64,000 nt of DNA from JAVBLK01 sp031553565 (GTDB taxonomy: Bacteria; Bacillota; Clostridia; Christensenellales; DUVY01). The stretch lies in contig JAVBLK010000037.1 of NCBI GenBank assembly GCA_031553565.1, positions 6,634 through 70,633 on the forward strand, given 5' to 3'. This document shows positions 35,761 through 43,808 of the stretch, one piece after another. Under the pieces are notes generated by a model that did not search any database, was not told where the DNA came from, and worked only from the letters and a program-made list of their open reading frames with translations. A program made the translations under genes and the position numbers. Each line of letters begins with the position of its first letter. Positions within the stretch are counted from its first letter, which is position 1.

Positions 35761-35790
35761 TTGCCTTTTGGTGCTTCGTTATGATATAAT
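35761..35790 (+). promoter_or_regulatory. Promoter of the AAA ATPase gene
   Basis: TTGCCT (35761-35766), 18-nt spacer, extended -10 TGA-TATAAT ending at 35790. A normal leader with GGGAGG at 35800 precedes the ATG at 35812. Confidence 0.78.
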
Positions 35791-35811
35791 CTTCCAAACG
35801 GGAGGATAACT

Positions 35812-37113
35812 ATGAAACGCTTAATTGAGCAAGAGCTTTTGAAGTGGAAAAATAAGCCCGATAGAAAACCGCTTATTGTTTACGGAGCAAGACAAGTCGG
35901 TAAAAGTTATACTCTCCTAGAGTTTGGTAAGGCGCATTATGCAAATGTTGCCTATTTCTTTTTTGAAAACAACAAAACCTTGCAGGCCGTCTTCGACAAA
36001 GGCGTAGGTCAAGTCCAAACGTTGTTTATGGAGCTATCACAGCTTATAGGACAAGCAATTGCCCCCGAGAGCACTCTTATTATCTTTGATGAGATTCAAG
36101 CTTGCCCGGCCGCAATTACGGCCTTAAAACGCATTCAGGAAACAACAAACGAATATCACGTGGCTTGCGCCGGAAGCCTCCTCGGCTTGGCGCTCTATCG
36201 GGATGCAAATTATTCATTCCCCGTCGGCAAAGTAGATATTCTGAATATGTATCCTATGAACTTTAAGGAATTTCTTATGGCTTCCAATCGGGAAAATCTT
36301 GCCGATATGATTGCCGAATGCTACGAGGCTGACAAAGAATTAACTCCGTCGATGCACGAACTGGCTCTCGAGCAATACCGCACATATCTTGCTGTCGGCG
36401 GTATGCCAGAATGTGTGTCGGAATATTTGAACCGAAACGACTTTAACTTCGTAAAGGCAAAGCAGCTCGCTATTTGTGAAATATACACCAACGATATGGT
36501 CAAGTATTGCACGCGGACTGAGGCGATGCGCAATATTGCCGCCTACAACAGCATCCCGGCGCAGCTCGCAAAGGAGAATAAGAAATTCCAATACAACCTA
36601 ATTCAAAGCGGAGCGCGTGCAAAGGATTTTGAAAGCGCCCTGTTTTGGCTTGAGAAAGCTGGCCTGGTAATTAAGGTATCAAAGACCAACGAAGGCAAAA
36701 TGCCGCTTGCCGGTTATGTTGACCTGCTTTCCTTCAAAATTTATTTCAGCGATGTCGGTTTATTCTCAGCAAAAAGCAATATATCCGCCGCCGCCATCTT
36801 GACCGGAAACTACGGCGGCGAGATAAAAGGCGCAATCACAGAAAACTATGTGGCCGAGGAACTCACGGCTAACGGATTACAGCCTTATTATTGGGAAAGC
36901 CAAGGCACTGCCGAATTGGATTTTACAATCCAATTGCGGGATAATATCGTCCCCATAGAAGCAAAGGCAAGCGTAAACACCAAGGCCAAGAGTTTGGACA
37001 CCTTCCGCAAAAAATATAATATCGAAAAATCCATCCGCATTTCCGCAAAAAATTTCGGTTTTGAAAACGGCATCAAGAGTATTCCCCTGTACGCCGTATG
37101 GTGTATAAGATAA
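35812..37113 (+). CDS. AAA-family ATPase with DUF4143 C-terminus
   Basis: A 433-aa protein. The N-terminal P-loop ATPase has Walker A YGARQVGKS (residues 24-32), Walker B LIIFDEIQAC and a sensor CAGSLLGLAL. The C-terminal DUF4143 region contains a PD-(D/E)xK-nuclease-like pattern: EELTANGLQPYYWES, then ELDF and IVPIEAKAS. The family is widespread, patchily distributed and of unknown function. Its codons are more AT rich than neighbouring genes (many AAT, AAA, TTA, ATT), it has its own strong promoter and Shine-Dalgarno, and it sits beside a tRNA gene and two family-1 repeats. This suggests horizontal acquisition. No partner gene is seen. Confidence 0.88.
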   Translation: MKRLIEQELLKWKNKPDRKPLIVYGARQVGKSYTLLEFGKAHYANVAYFFFENNKTLQAVFDKGVGQVQTLFMELSQLIGQAIAPESTLIIFDEIQACPAAITALKRIQETTNEYHVACAGSLLGLALYRDANYSFPVGKVDILNMYPMNFKEFLMASNRENLADMIAECYEADKELTPSMHELALEQYRTYLAVGGMPECVSEYLNRNDFNFVKAKQLAICEIYTNDMVKYCTRTEAMRNIAAYNSIPAQLAKENKKFQYNLIQSGARAKDFESALFWLEKAGLVIKVSKTNEGKMPLAGYVDLLSFKIYFSDVGLFSAKSNISAAAILTGNYGGEIKGAITENYVAEELTANGLQPYYWESQGTAELDFTIQLRDNIVPIEAKASVNTKAKSLDTFRKKYNIEKSIRISAKNFGFENGIKSIPLYAVWCIR

Positions 37114-37246
37114 TAAATACCAATGAACATTTATTATATATTTTAAGTAAGCAAAAGTAAAGTATATGATCTTTTAGTTTACAATGCGGCGCAAAACGAG
37201 CTTTGATAGAAAAAGAAATGGAAAAAGTACTTTCAAAAAATGACAT

Positions 37247-37282
37247 AAAAAAAGCCTTACAACATTGATGCTGTAAGGCTTT
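37247..37282 (-). terminator. Terminator of tRNA-Asn
   Basis: Minus strand AAAGCCTTACA / TGTAAGGCTTT, an 11-bp stem with a 10-nt loop, followed by more T. It begins directly after the tRNA CCA end. Confidence 0.88.
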
Positions 37283-37357
37283 TGGCTCCTCAAGCTGGGT
37301 TTGAACCAGCGACCCTCCGGTTAACAGCCGGATGCTCTACCGCTGAGCTATTGAGGA
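37283..37357 (-). tRNA. tRNA-Asn (GTT)
   Basis: 75 nt including an encoded CCA. The acceptor stem TCCTCAA / TTGAGGA is perfect. The anticodon stem is TCCGG / CCGGA around CTGTTAA (anticodon GTT), and the T arm GCTGG-TTCAAAC-CCAGC is intact. It ends at a strong terminator. Confidence 0.95.
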
Positions 37358-37531
37358 ATATCGGATGCCTTTTTTATCAGGGCTGCAAACCGCGACAATG
37401 CCGAAAAAAAGGTTACCGCGTTATTATATGCAAAAAAGTATTATATGTCAATCGATTTGAGTTGTTAGGAGTTGTCAAATTTGTGGAGATATCTTTTGGC
37501 GTCTTTTTGGCTTTGAACAGTCAACGACATA

Positions 37532-37698
37532 TAAAGGAATCGCTGAATAATTCGATATAATTTATAGCCGCGTCTTTTTTGCCTGAAAATGCCTTCTTAA
37601 CTTAGCAAATAGTTCTACTATTTGCGTCATAAACAAGTCATTTCCAGGCTAAAAAATACTTGCTCTAAATTGATCTCATTTATTCATCGCTTCCTTAT
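37532..37698 (-). repeat. Family-1 inverted-repeat element, copy D
   Basis: Full-length, reverse orientation. Ends are AAAGGAATCGCTGAATAA and TTATTCATCGCTTCCTTAT, close to copy A. The core AAATAGTTCTACTATTTGCG and AAATACTTGCTCTAAATTG is intact. Confidence 0.85.
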
Positions 37699-37702
37699 GC
37701 CT

Positions 37703-37788
37703 AAAATTTTAACGCATAGCTCTGCTATGAGTTAAAATTTTTGACAGTTCTGCCCTCAAAAATCCATCCAAAATCTTATTCTCCACAA
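37703..37788. repeat. Family-4 hairpin repeat, copy 1
   Basis: An 18-bp stem with one mismatch (AAAATTTTAAC-GCATAGC / GCTATG-A-GTTAAAATTTT, 37703-37741) follows copy D. It continues into TCTGCCCTCAAAAATCC. A similar order (GCCTAAAAT, hairpin, TCTGC, CAAAAATCTAT) occurs at 62690-62775 after copy G. The hairpin with T-run could terminate transcription in either direction. Confidence 0.5.
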
Positions 37789-37888
37789 AATTGTCCACTC
37801 CTGAGTTATTTTCGCGCCGCGGGAGAAAAAAGAAACGCTCCGGTTTCCAGCCGCTTGTTTTCCCGCGCCTGTATTTATCCATCGCTTC

Positions 37889-38056
37889 GTTAAATAAACG
37901 CTATATAAATGAGGTTAATTTAGAGTAAGTATTTTTAAGACAGAAAACGGCTTGTTTTTGCAGCAAATAGTAGAACTATTTGCAAAAGAAGAAGATGTTT
38001 TCAGACAAAAAAGACGCCGCTGTAAATTATCCCAAATTGTTCAGTGTTTACTTAAC
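37889..38056 (+). repeat. Family-1 inverted-repeat element, copy E, overlapping the mgsA stop
   Basis: A full copy. Ends are GTTAAATAAACGCT and AGTGTTTACTTAAC; the core GCAAATAGTAGAACTATTTGC is a perfect 9-bp hairpin. The right terminal repeat covers the mgsA TAA stop at 38052-38054. Confidence 0.85.
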
Positions 38057-38435
38057 GTTGGTTTGCTATAAAATCCAGAATATAGTCGGCGCTCCGTATG
38101 TTGGTGGCCAGCGGTACGTTGTGCACGTCGCACAGCCTTAACAGCGCGGACACGTCCGGCTCGTGCGGCTGCGCGGTCAGCGGGTCGCGCAAAAAGATCA
38201 CAAGGTCTATCCCGCCGTCTGCTATGCGCGCGCCTATCTGCTGGTCGCCGCCCAGCGGGCCGGAGAGGAACCTGTGTATCTTCAGCCCCGTCGCCTCGGA
38301 AATAAGCTTTCCGGTGGTGCCGGTCGCAAACAGCTCTTTGTCCTTGAACGCGTCTAAATTATCAAGCACCAGCTTTATGATATCCGATTTCTTTTTGTCG
38401 TGGGCAATCAGCGCGATTCTCTTTACTTTATTCAT
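38052..38435 (-). CDS. mgsA: Methylglyoxal synthase
   Basis: A 127-aa enzyme converting dihydroxyacetone phosphate to methylglyoxal and phosphate, a bypass of lower glycolysis. ALIAHDKKK, ATGTTG (phosphate binding), GPLGGDQQIGA and FLRDPLTAQPHEPD with the catalytic Asp and His are all present. The start overlaps the preceding gene by 8 nt, so the two are coupled. The stop lies in the end of a family-1 repeat, which may have replaced the native 3' region. Confidence 0.95.
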   Translation of the reverse strand: MNKVKRIALIAHDKKKSDIIKLVLDNLDAFKDKELFATGTTGKLISEATGLKIHRFLSGPLGGDQQIGARIADGGIDLVIFLRDPLTAQPHEPDVSALLRLCDVHNVPLATNIRSADYILDFIANQR

Positions 38436-38814
38436 CTTCTTCGATTATTTCCCTGTGCTTGGTGATCTTGATCAGAATTTTCGTCATATCCTGTACGCCC
38501 TGGGCGATCTCGCCGCGCGAATAGCCGCATTCCTCTAGCCTTGAGTCGCTCAGCTTATTCAGGCTCTCGTAAAACTCCAGCCCCACGTTGTAGATATCGA
38601 TGGTCGGATAGATCTCCAGCTGCTCGAACAAAAGGTTTTCGCCCTCGTTGAACCTGCCCTTTTTTATAAAGCTGTCCAAAATCGACGCAAGGTTCTCGGT
38701 CCCCATAGATTGCTGCACGATGATCTCGTTCTTTTTCGCCTGCTTGCCGCCGGTGAGGATCTTTGCCGCGATAGCCGCGGCGCCCTCGATCATCTGTTGT
38801 ATGATATCGGCCAT
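38428..38814 (-). CDS. Uncharacterised protein upstream of mgsA, 128 aa
   Basis: I do not recognise the family. It is predicted helical, with IIQQMIEGAAAIAAKILTGG at the N-terminus and a central FNEGENLLFEQLEIYP followed by YNVGLEFYESLNKL, reminiscent of tetratricopeptide-like helices. The C-terminus is acidic (EIIEEDE). No signal or membrane segment is seen. Overlap with mgsA by 8 nt suggests a shared operon and perhaps a shared role. The ATG at 38814 has AGAGGTAA upstream. Confidence 0.72.
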   Translation of the reverse strand: MADIIQQMIEGAAAIAAKILTGGKQAKKNEIIVQQSMGTENLASILDSFIKKGRFNEGENLLFEQLEIYPTIDIYNVGLEFYESLNKLSDSRLEECGYSRGEIAQGVQDMTKILIKITKHREIIEEDE

Positions 38815-38980
38815 GATTACTTTTACCTCTTTAACCGCGCTTTAAAAAAATTTAAGGAGCGCAAGACAGATTCTAACGCAAAACGCCGGGATTGTCAACC
38901 CGGCCGCGCTCTTACTGTAATTGGTTTATGTTCATATCACGCTTACGGAGCATCGTAAGAATCTTGCGTGCCCTCCACTG

Positions 38981-39469
38981 TCAGGATATATAGCCGATAT
39001 ACGCCTGCCGGAAAGCCGCTATCGAAAAGCGGCATTCGCGTTTTTTCCCCGATTCAAAAACAGCCTTTAATACGTATATATCGTCTTCGGGCGTATAGGT
39101 AAAGCCCGGCGGCGAGGAATACACGGCTATATATAGAACGCCGTCTGCCCCATCGATATACCGCGTTATAAAAACAGGGATGTCCGCCCTGACGGCGGCT
39201 TTCCCGCACGTGATCGAAACGCTCTTAACTTTTCCGTATTCCGGTTTATAGGCGCAGTAGATTTCGGAAACGTGATGACTCGGCCCGACTATATTTACGG
39301 CTGCGGAAAACGAGCCTGCGCCCTTGCCGTATGCCACGCAATAGCCGCCCTCCGTCAGCCGGTACACGCGCCAAGCGGAGGCTGCGCACGACGGAAAAAA
39401 CGCGCACTGCGCCAATATCAGCGCGGCGGCAAAAACCGCCGCAAGCCTTTGTTTTGCGCTTTTATCCAT
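38981..39469 (-). CDS. Secreted protein of unknown function, 162 aa
   Basis: The N-terminus (basic, then LAAVFAAALILAQCAFFPSC) is a signal peptide, with a possible lipobox-like FPSC. The rest is beta-rich with no family I recognise. The ATG at 39469 has AGGA 4 nt upstream and an extended -10 TGT-TAGAAT 7 nt upstream, so either a very short leader or another promoter is used. It is divergent from the hybrid kinase at 39581 and could share its signal, but this is only context. Confidence 0.6.
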   Translation of the reverse strand: MDKSAKQRLAAVFAAALILAQCAFFPSCAASAWRVYRLTEGGYCVAYGKGAGSFSAAVNIVGPSHHVSEIYCAYKPEYGKVKSVSITCGKAAVRADIPVFITRYIDGADGVLYIAVYSSPPGFTYTPEDDIYVLKAVFESGKKRECRFSIAAFRQAYIGYIS

Positions 39470-39565
39470 TGATCCTATTCTAACATAAAAATATGATATG
39501 CGGCAAAGAAATGAGTTGTTTAATACGCAGACCAGTATCAGAACCTAAAGAAAATTGGCAATATG

Positions 39566-39574
39566 TGTTATAAT
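39566..39574 (+). promoter_or_regulatory. Extended -10 promoter for a leaderless hybrid-kinase mRNA
   Basis: TGT-TATAAT (39566-39574). The ATG at 39581 starts exactly 6 nt later, so transcription should begin on the A of the start codon. The upstream ATG at 39563 lies inside the promoter. Confidence 0.7.
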
Positions 39575-39580
39575 GTGAAT

Positions 39581-42310
39581 ATGAAGTTCAAGAGTATAGC
39601 TTCACGGCTTATCGTTTCGGTGCTGCCAATAATCGCGGCATTTACGCTTATTTTTATTTTGCTGACTTATTTTGTGTCCAAACGGCAGATGGACGGCGCT
39701 GTAAACGATAAAATGCAGGAGAGCCTCAGCCTTGCGGACGCAGAGATCTCGGGCGTGCTTTCAGAGAGCGCGCGCGTTTCGCGGGACCTTGCCATATTCG
39801 CAAGCGCAAGCGGCGAACAGCGCGCGGAAACCGGCGATGACTTTGAAAACCGCAAGGCTTCCTCCGCAAGGTTTTTGGAAAGTATGATCTCCAGCTGCAA
39901 GAACGTTATGGGCGGCGGTATATGGTTTCAAAAGAATACTATGCCCGTTTCTTTCGGCGGCGTTAAAACCGAATTCTACAGCCACTATGTCTACGGGGAC
40001 GGCGCCGGCTGGCATTACGTGGACGACTATTCGGACGGCGGCACAAATAATTTCCACAGCGACGAATGGTTTGTCGAGCCGCAGAACCGCGGCGCGCACT
40101 GGACTAACGTGTATTACGACCCTGTCGCGTGTATCGATATGATCACCGTCACATACGCTTTCTACTGCGACGAAGGGAATTTTTTGGGCGTGACCACGGC
40201 CGACATGTCCCTTGACGCGATACGTTCGATCACCTCCTCGCTGAAAATAGGCGCAACCGGCTCCGCTTTCCTCTTAGGCGCGGACGGGGAATACATATCC
40301 TTTTTCGAGCCGGGAAAGAGTCTGGACGACAAAATGCAGGACGACGGGGATGAAAACCTGTCTAAGGCCGGAAAATACCTTTCTGAGCATAAGGAAGGAC
40401 AGCTGACGCTTAAACGCGGCAAGGTCAATAAACGCGTATATTTTAAGACCGTGGCCGGGACAGATTGGATTTTAGCCGTTGCAATAAACGAGAGCGAGAT
40501 ATCCAGTACGGCGTTAAATTCGATTCTTATCCTTATTATCGTCCCCGTCGCAGGACTTGCCCTCTCCGCAGTAAGCATCCTGTTCATGGCGCGGCGGCTC
40601 AAGCGCGTTACCGCCAAGGTCAATAACTTTGCCGAAACGGCAGCGGGCGGCGATTTCAGCCGGCGCATACAGGTCACCGAGACCGACGAGTTCGGCACGA
40701 TGGAACAGCGGCTGAATATGATGATAGCCAACATGCAGGCGATGAGCGACCATTCTGCAAAGATGCTGGAGCTGGCGCAGGCGGCAAGCCATTCCAAATC
40801 TGACTTCCTCTCGCGTATGAGCCACGAGATACGCACGCCTATGAACGCGGTCATCGGGATGACGCAGATCGCGCAGAAGTCCTCCGACCCGGCCAAGATC
40901 GCCGAGTGCCTGAATAAGATCGACAGCGCCTCGCGCCATCTTTTGTCGCTTATAAACGATATCCTGGATATGTCCAAGATCGAGGCAAACAAGCTAGAGC
41001 TTACCTTCGCGGAGTTCAGCTTAGAGAAAACACTTTCCAATATCTATAACTTTATCGCGGTAAGGATCGAGGAGAAGCATCAGAAATTTACGCTCACGGC
41101 CGATAAAGCCGTCCCCCCCTGCCTTATCGGCGACGAGCTGCGCTTTTCGCAGGTCATCACAAACCTTTTGTCCAACGCCGTCAAATTTACGCCCGCCGGC
41201 GGCGAGATCGGCCTCGAGATTAAGCAGGTGTCCAAAGACGATAAATATGTAAACCTCTCGGTCGCCGTTTCCGACAACGGCATCGGAATGAACGCAGCGC
41301 AGCTTGAAAGGCTGTTCAGGCCGTTTGAACAGGCGGACTCCGGCACCTCCCGAAAGTACGGCGGCACCGGCCTGGGGCTTGCGATATGCAAGAGTATTGT
41401 CGAGCTTGCCGGCGGCGAAATAAGCGCGGAAAGCCGTTCGGGTAAGGGCAGCCGCTTTACCTTTACCATGAGGTTTTTGATAGGCGCGGAAAAGGAATCC
41501 CGGTCGGGCGCGTACGACCTGTCGAAATTGAAGGTAATGGCCGTGGACGACAATGCGGATACGGTGGAGTACTTGAAAAACCTGATGAGCGGCTCGGACA
41601 TCCGGTGCGAGGGCGCCCGAAGCGGCCTGGACGCGCTGGAAAAAATCAGGCAGGCAATTGCCGCAAACAGCCCCTTCGATATCGTGTTTTTGGATTACGT
41701 TATGCCCGGAATGGACGGACTGGAGGCCGCAAGAGCCATAAGGGCGCTGTCCTCCTCGACCCTGATCATAATGATATCGGCGCACGACCTTACAAGCGTC
41801 AAACGCGATTTTGTAAATTTAGGCGTGGAAAAATTTCTGTTGAAGCCTTTCAGCCCCTCTGATATTTTCAACATTATCAGCAGCACCGCCGGCGGCATGG
41901 AAAAATGCCGGGTAGACACTGCGGCGAAAACCGAAAACTCTGACTTTTCAAAGTACCGCCTGCTGCTGTGCGAGGACGTCGAGATCAACCGCGAGATCGT
42001 CGCCGCCTTGCTGGAGGGCACCGGCGTCAACATCGACTATGCCGAAAACGGCAGTATCGGCGTGGAGAAATTCAAATCCGGCAGGAAATACGACCTTATT
42101 TTGATGGATCTGCAGATGCCGGAAATGGACGGCCTGACCGCGACAGAGCTGATCCGGCAAATCGACAAGGATATCCCTATACTCGCCATGACCGCGAACG
42201 CTTTTAAGGACGACATCGACCAATGTATAAACGCCGGTATGAACGGCCATATAGCAAAGCCTCTGGACTATGAGGTGCTGATTGAAAACCTCAGAAAGTA
42301 TCTGAAATAA
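39581..42310 (+). CDS. Hybrid sensor histidine kinase with two receiver domains
   Basis: A 909-aa protein. A membrane helix (about residues 8-33) and another (about 310-335) enclose a Cache-like sensor of ~275 residues. HAMP, HisKA (SRMSHEIRTPMNAVIGM) and HATPase domains follow, then receiver 1 (FLDYVMPGMDGLEA) and receiver 2 (LMDLQMPEMDGLTA). There is no HPt. The start is ATG 39581, with no Shine-Dalgarno. Its kinase and receiver parts closely resemble the protein at 31755, so the two arose by duplication. The 3' end lies 9 nt from the convergent VanW gene, with no terminator between. Confidence 0.9.
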   Translation: MKFKSIASRLIVSVLPIIAAFTLIFILLTYFVSKRQMDGAVNDKMQESLSLADAEISGVLSESARVSRDLAIFASASGEQRAETGDDFENRKASSARFLESMISSCKNVMGGGIWFQKNTMPVSFGGVKTEFYSHYVYGDGAGWHYVDDYSDGGTNNFHSDEWFVEPQNRGAHWTNVYYDPVACIDMITVTYAFYCDEGNFLGVTTADMSLDAIRSITSSLKIGATGSAFLLGADGEYISFFEPGKSLDDKMQDDGDENLSKAGKYLSEHKEGQLTLKRGKVNKRVYFKTVAGTDWILAVAINESEISSTALNSILILIIVPVAGLALSAVSILFMARRLKRVTAKVNNFAETAAGGDFSRRIQVTETDEFGTMEQRLNMMIANMQAMSDHSAKMLELAQAASHSKSDFLSRMSHEIRTPMNAVIGMTQIAQKSSDPAKIAECLNKIDSASRHLLSLINDILDMSKIEANKLELTFAEFSLEKTLSNIYNFIAVRIEEKHQKFTLTADKAVPPCLIGDELRFSQVITNLLSNAVKFTPAGGEIGLEIKQVSKDDKYVNLSVAVSDNGIGMNAAQLERLFRPFEQADSGTSRKYGGTGLGLAICKSIVELAGGEISAESRSGKGSRFTFTMRFLIGAEKESRSGAYDLSKLKVMAVDDNADTVEYLKNLMSGSDIRCEGARSGLDALEKIRQAIAANSPFDIVFLDYVMPGMDGLEAARAIRALSSSTLIIMISAHDLTSVKRDFVNLGVEKFLLKPFSPSDIFNIISSTAGGMEKCRVDTAAKTENSDFSKYRLLLCEDVEINREIVAALLEGTGVNIDYAENGSIGVEKFKSGRKYDLILMDLQMPEMDGLTATELIRQIDKDIPILAMTANAFKDDIDQCINAGMNGHIAKPLDYEVLIENLRKYLK

Positions 42311-42319
42311 ACCGATTAT

Positions 42320-43684
42320 TTATCCGTCCACAATTAAGGTTTGCTGCGGCGGCTGCAATAAGTTGTCCGACGGAGTCAATTGCGGAGGAGGAGGAGGAGG
42401 CGGCGGAGGCGGCGGAGGCGGCGGAAGATATCCTTCTACGGTAAGGCCGTCCTGCGGCGCGTACCTGTCTTTCCTTATCTGCTCCTCTTTTATCAGCGTG
42501 CCGTCAAGGTAATACCTTAAATAACCCTTGGATTCCAGGCCGTTTTTCGGATAGCGTATGACTGCCGTCTCCCCCCTGTATCTGACCTTATCAATATATT
42601 TCCCCTCTTTATCGATAATCCTCTCGTCCTTTAAAAACGGTATCTCGCGCAAGGTTTCGCTGCGCCGTTCGATCCGGTATTCGTTTTTGCCGCCGTAAAA
42701 CCGCACATACAGCCGCCCGTTTTCGCACCGGGTCCACACAAACACGGGAAAAAGCGTGTCGTTTCTGAATTTCATATCCTGATACGCGCTTACCGCCGCG
42801 TCAAAGGACGGCTGGACATACGCAACGGGCAGGCTGTGCTGGACGGCCGCGGTTATGGTCATCCCCGCGATAAGCGCGGCGTTATACAGCGTGGTGCTTG
42901 TCTGGCACACGCCCCCGCCTATCCCGTCCTCGAACTGGCCGTTCAGTATTATTTTGCCGGTCATAAAGCCGCGTGCCTCTGTCCTCGGCCCCACTATCTT
43001 GTTAAAGGATCCCTCCCCGCCCGGATCTATCCTCTTGCCGTTCCAAAACGACGCCGCAAGCTGTATGTTATGCTTCCTCTCCTCGCTGCTGCGGGAAAAG
43101 TCGGTGGAAAAGCTGCTCTTTAAACAGGTCCCCTTCGCCCTGTGTTCCGCCGTGATGTCGGTATATACGGGCAGCGCGGAAAGCTTCAGCCTGATATCCG
43201 GCGCGGCGATAAACGCGTCAAGAAGCTTTGAATACAGCGCGTCACGGTCGATCCGGTACCCGGCGGCCTCGCGCGTTATTGAAAAGCTGACGGTTACGGG
43301 GTTGAAATATATTTCGGACGGGATCGGCGCTTTTTCGGCCTTCGCCGCAAACGCATCCAGTTTTCTATCAAAACACGGCAGGATATAATTTATGACATGA
43401 CAGGGGTCGTGCCCCTGCCTTTTGGCGCGCGCGGCAACAGCGGCCTTTTCGCGGTAGCCGGTCCCCCTGCGTTTCAGATCGCGCCGGGTCAGATGGTCCG
43501 CGTTGTGATACGTAAAATCGGCGTCCGAAAGCCGCAGCCTTGCGCCGCGGAAATTGAGCTCGATATTGAATTCGGAAACGCGGGAGGCGCATACGGTATT
43601 TCTGACGGGGGCGGCAAAAAACGCCGCCGCCGAAACAAAGATCATAATAAAAACGAAAACCCGCCGCTTATTAGCAGTATACAT
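42320..43684 (-). CDS. VanW-family protein with polyproline tail
   Basis: A 454-aa secreted or membrane-anchored protein: one N-terminal hydrophobic helix (residues 8-25), a middle domain of the kind found before VanW domains, and the VanW domain itself (NIQLAASFWNGKRIDPGGEGSF, GGGVCQTSTTLYNAAL). The C-terminus has a run of 14 prolines followed by a Gln/Leu-rich tail. VanW proteins occur near vancomycin-resistance genes, but most, like this one, stand elsewhere and have unknown wall-related roles. The ATG at 43684 has no Shine-Dalgarno; GATAAT lies 7 nt upstream. Confidence 0.86.
   Translation of the reverse strand: MYTANKRRVFVFIMIFVSAAAFFAAPVRNTVCASRVSEFNIELNFRGARLRLSDADFTYHNADHLTRRDLKRRGTGYREKAAVAARAKRQGHDPCHVINYILPCFDRKLDAFAAKAEKAPIPSEIYFNPVTVSFSITREAAGYRIDRDALYSKLLDAFIAAPDIRLKLSALPVYTDITAEHRAKGTCLKSSFSTDFSRSSEERKHNIQLAASFWNGKRIDPGGEGSFNKIVGPRTEARGFMTGKIILNGQFEDGIGGGVCQTSTTLYNAALIAGMTITAAVQHSLPVAYVQPSFDAAVSAYQDMKFRNDTLFPVFVWTRCENGRLYVRFYGGKNEYRIERRSETLREIPFLKDERIIDKEGKYIDKVRYRGETAVIRYPKNGLESKGYLRYYLDGTLIKEEQIRKDRYAPQDGLTVEGYLPPPPPPPPPPPPPPQLTPSDNLLQPPQQTLIVDG
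42384..42425. repeat. GGA/GGC trinucleotide tract coding for polyproline
   Basis: Fourteen GGA or GGC triplets in a row encode the proline run of the VanW protein on the minus strand. Such tracts are prone to in-frame length changes. Confidence 0.85.
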
Positions 43685-43717
43685 ATATGTTATTATCTGC
43701 GCGGCGGTAAAAAATAT

Positions 43718-43754
43718 TAGGTAAACGCTGATTAAATCGGATAAAATTTTGCGG
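43718..43754 (-). repeat. Solo end of a family-1 element
   Basis: TAGGTAAACGCTGATTAAAT resembles the left end of copy C. The similarity continues to about 43754 and then stops. It is probably a deletion remnant, just upstream of the VanW gene. Confidence 0.55.
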
Positions 43755-43808
43755 AAAACGATCCGAGGCTGCCTGAAGTTGAGCGATCGGAATGCGGGGG
43801 CGGCAGGG

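Noticed and set aside
42320..43684. Vancomycin resistance locus
   Set aside because: VanW alone is common in wall-related contexts; no vanH, vanA-type ligase or vanX is present.
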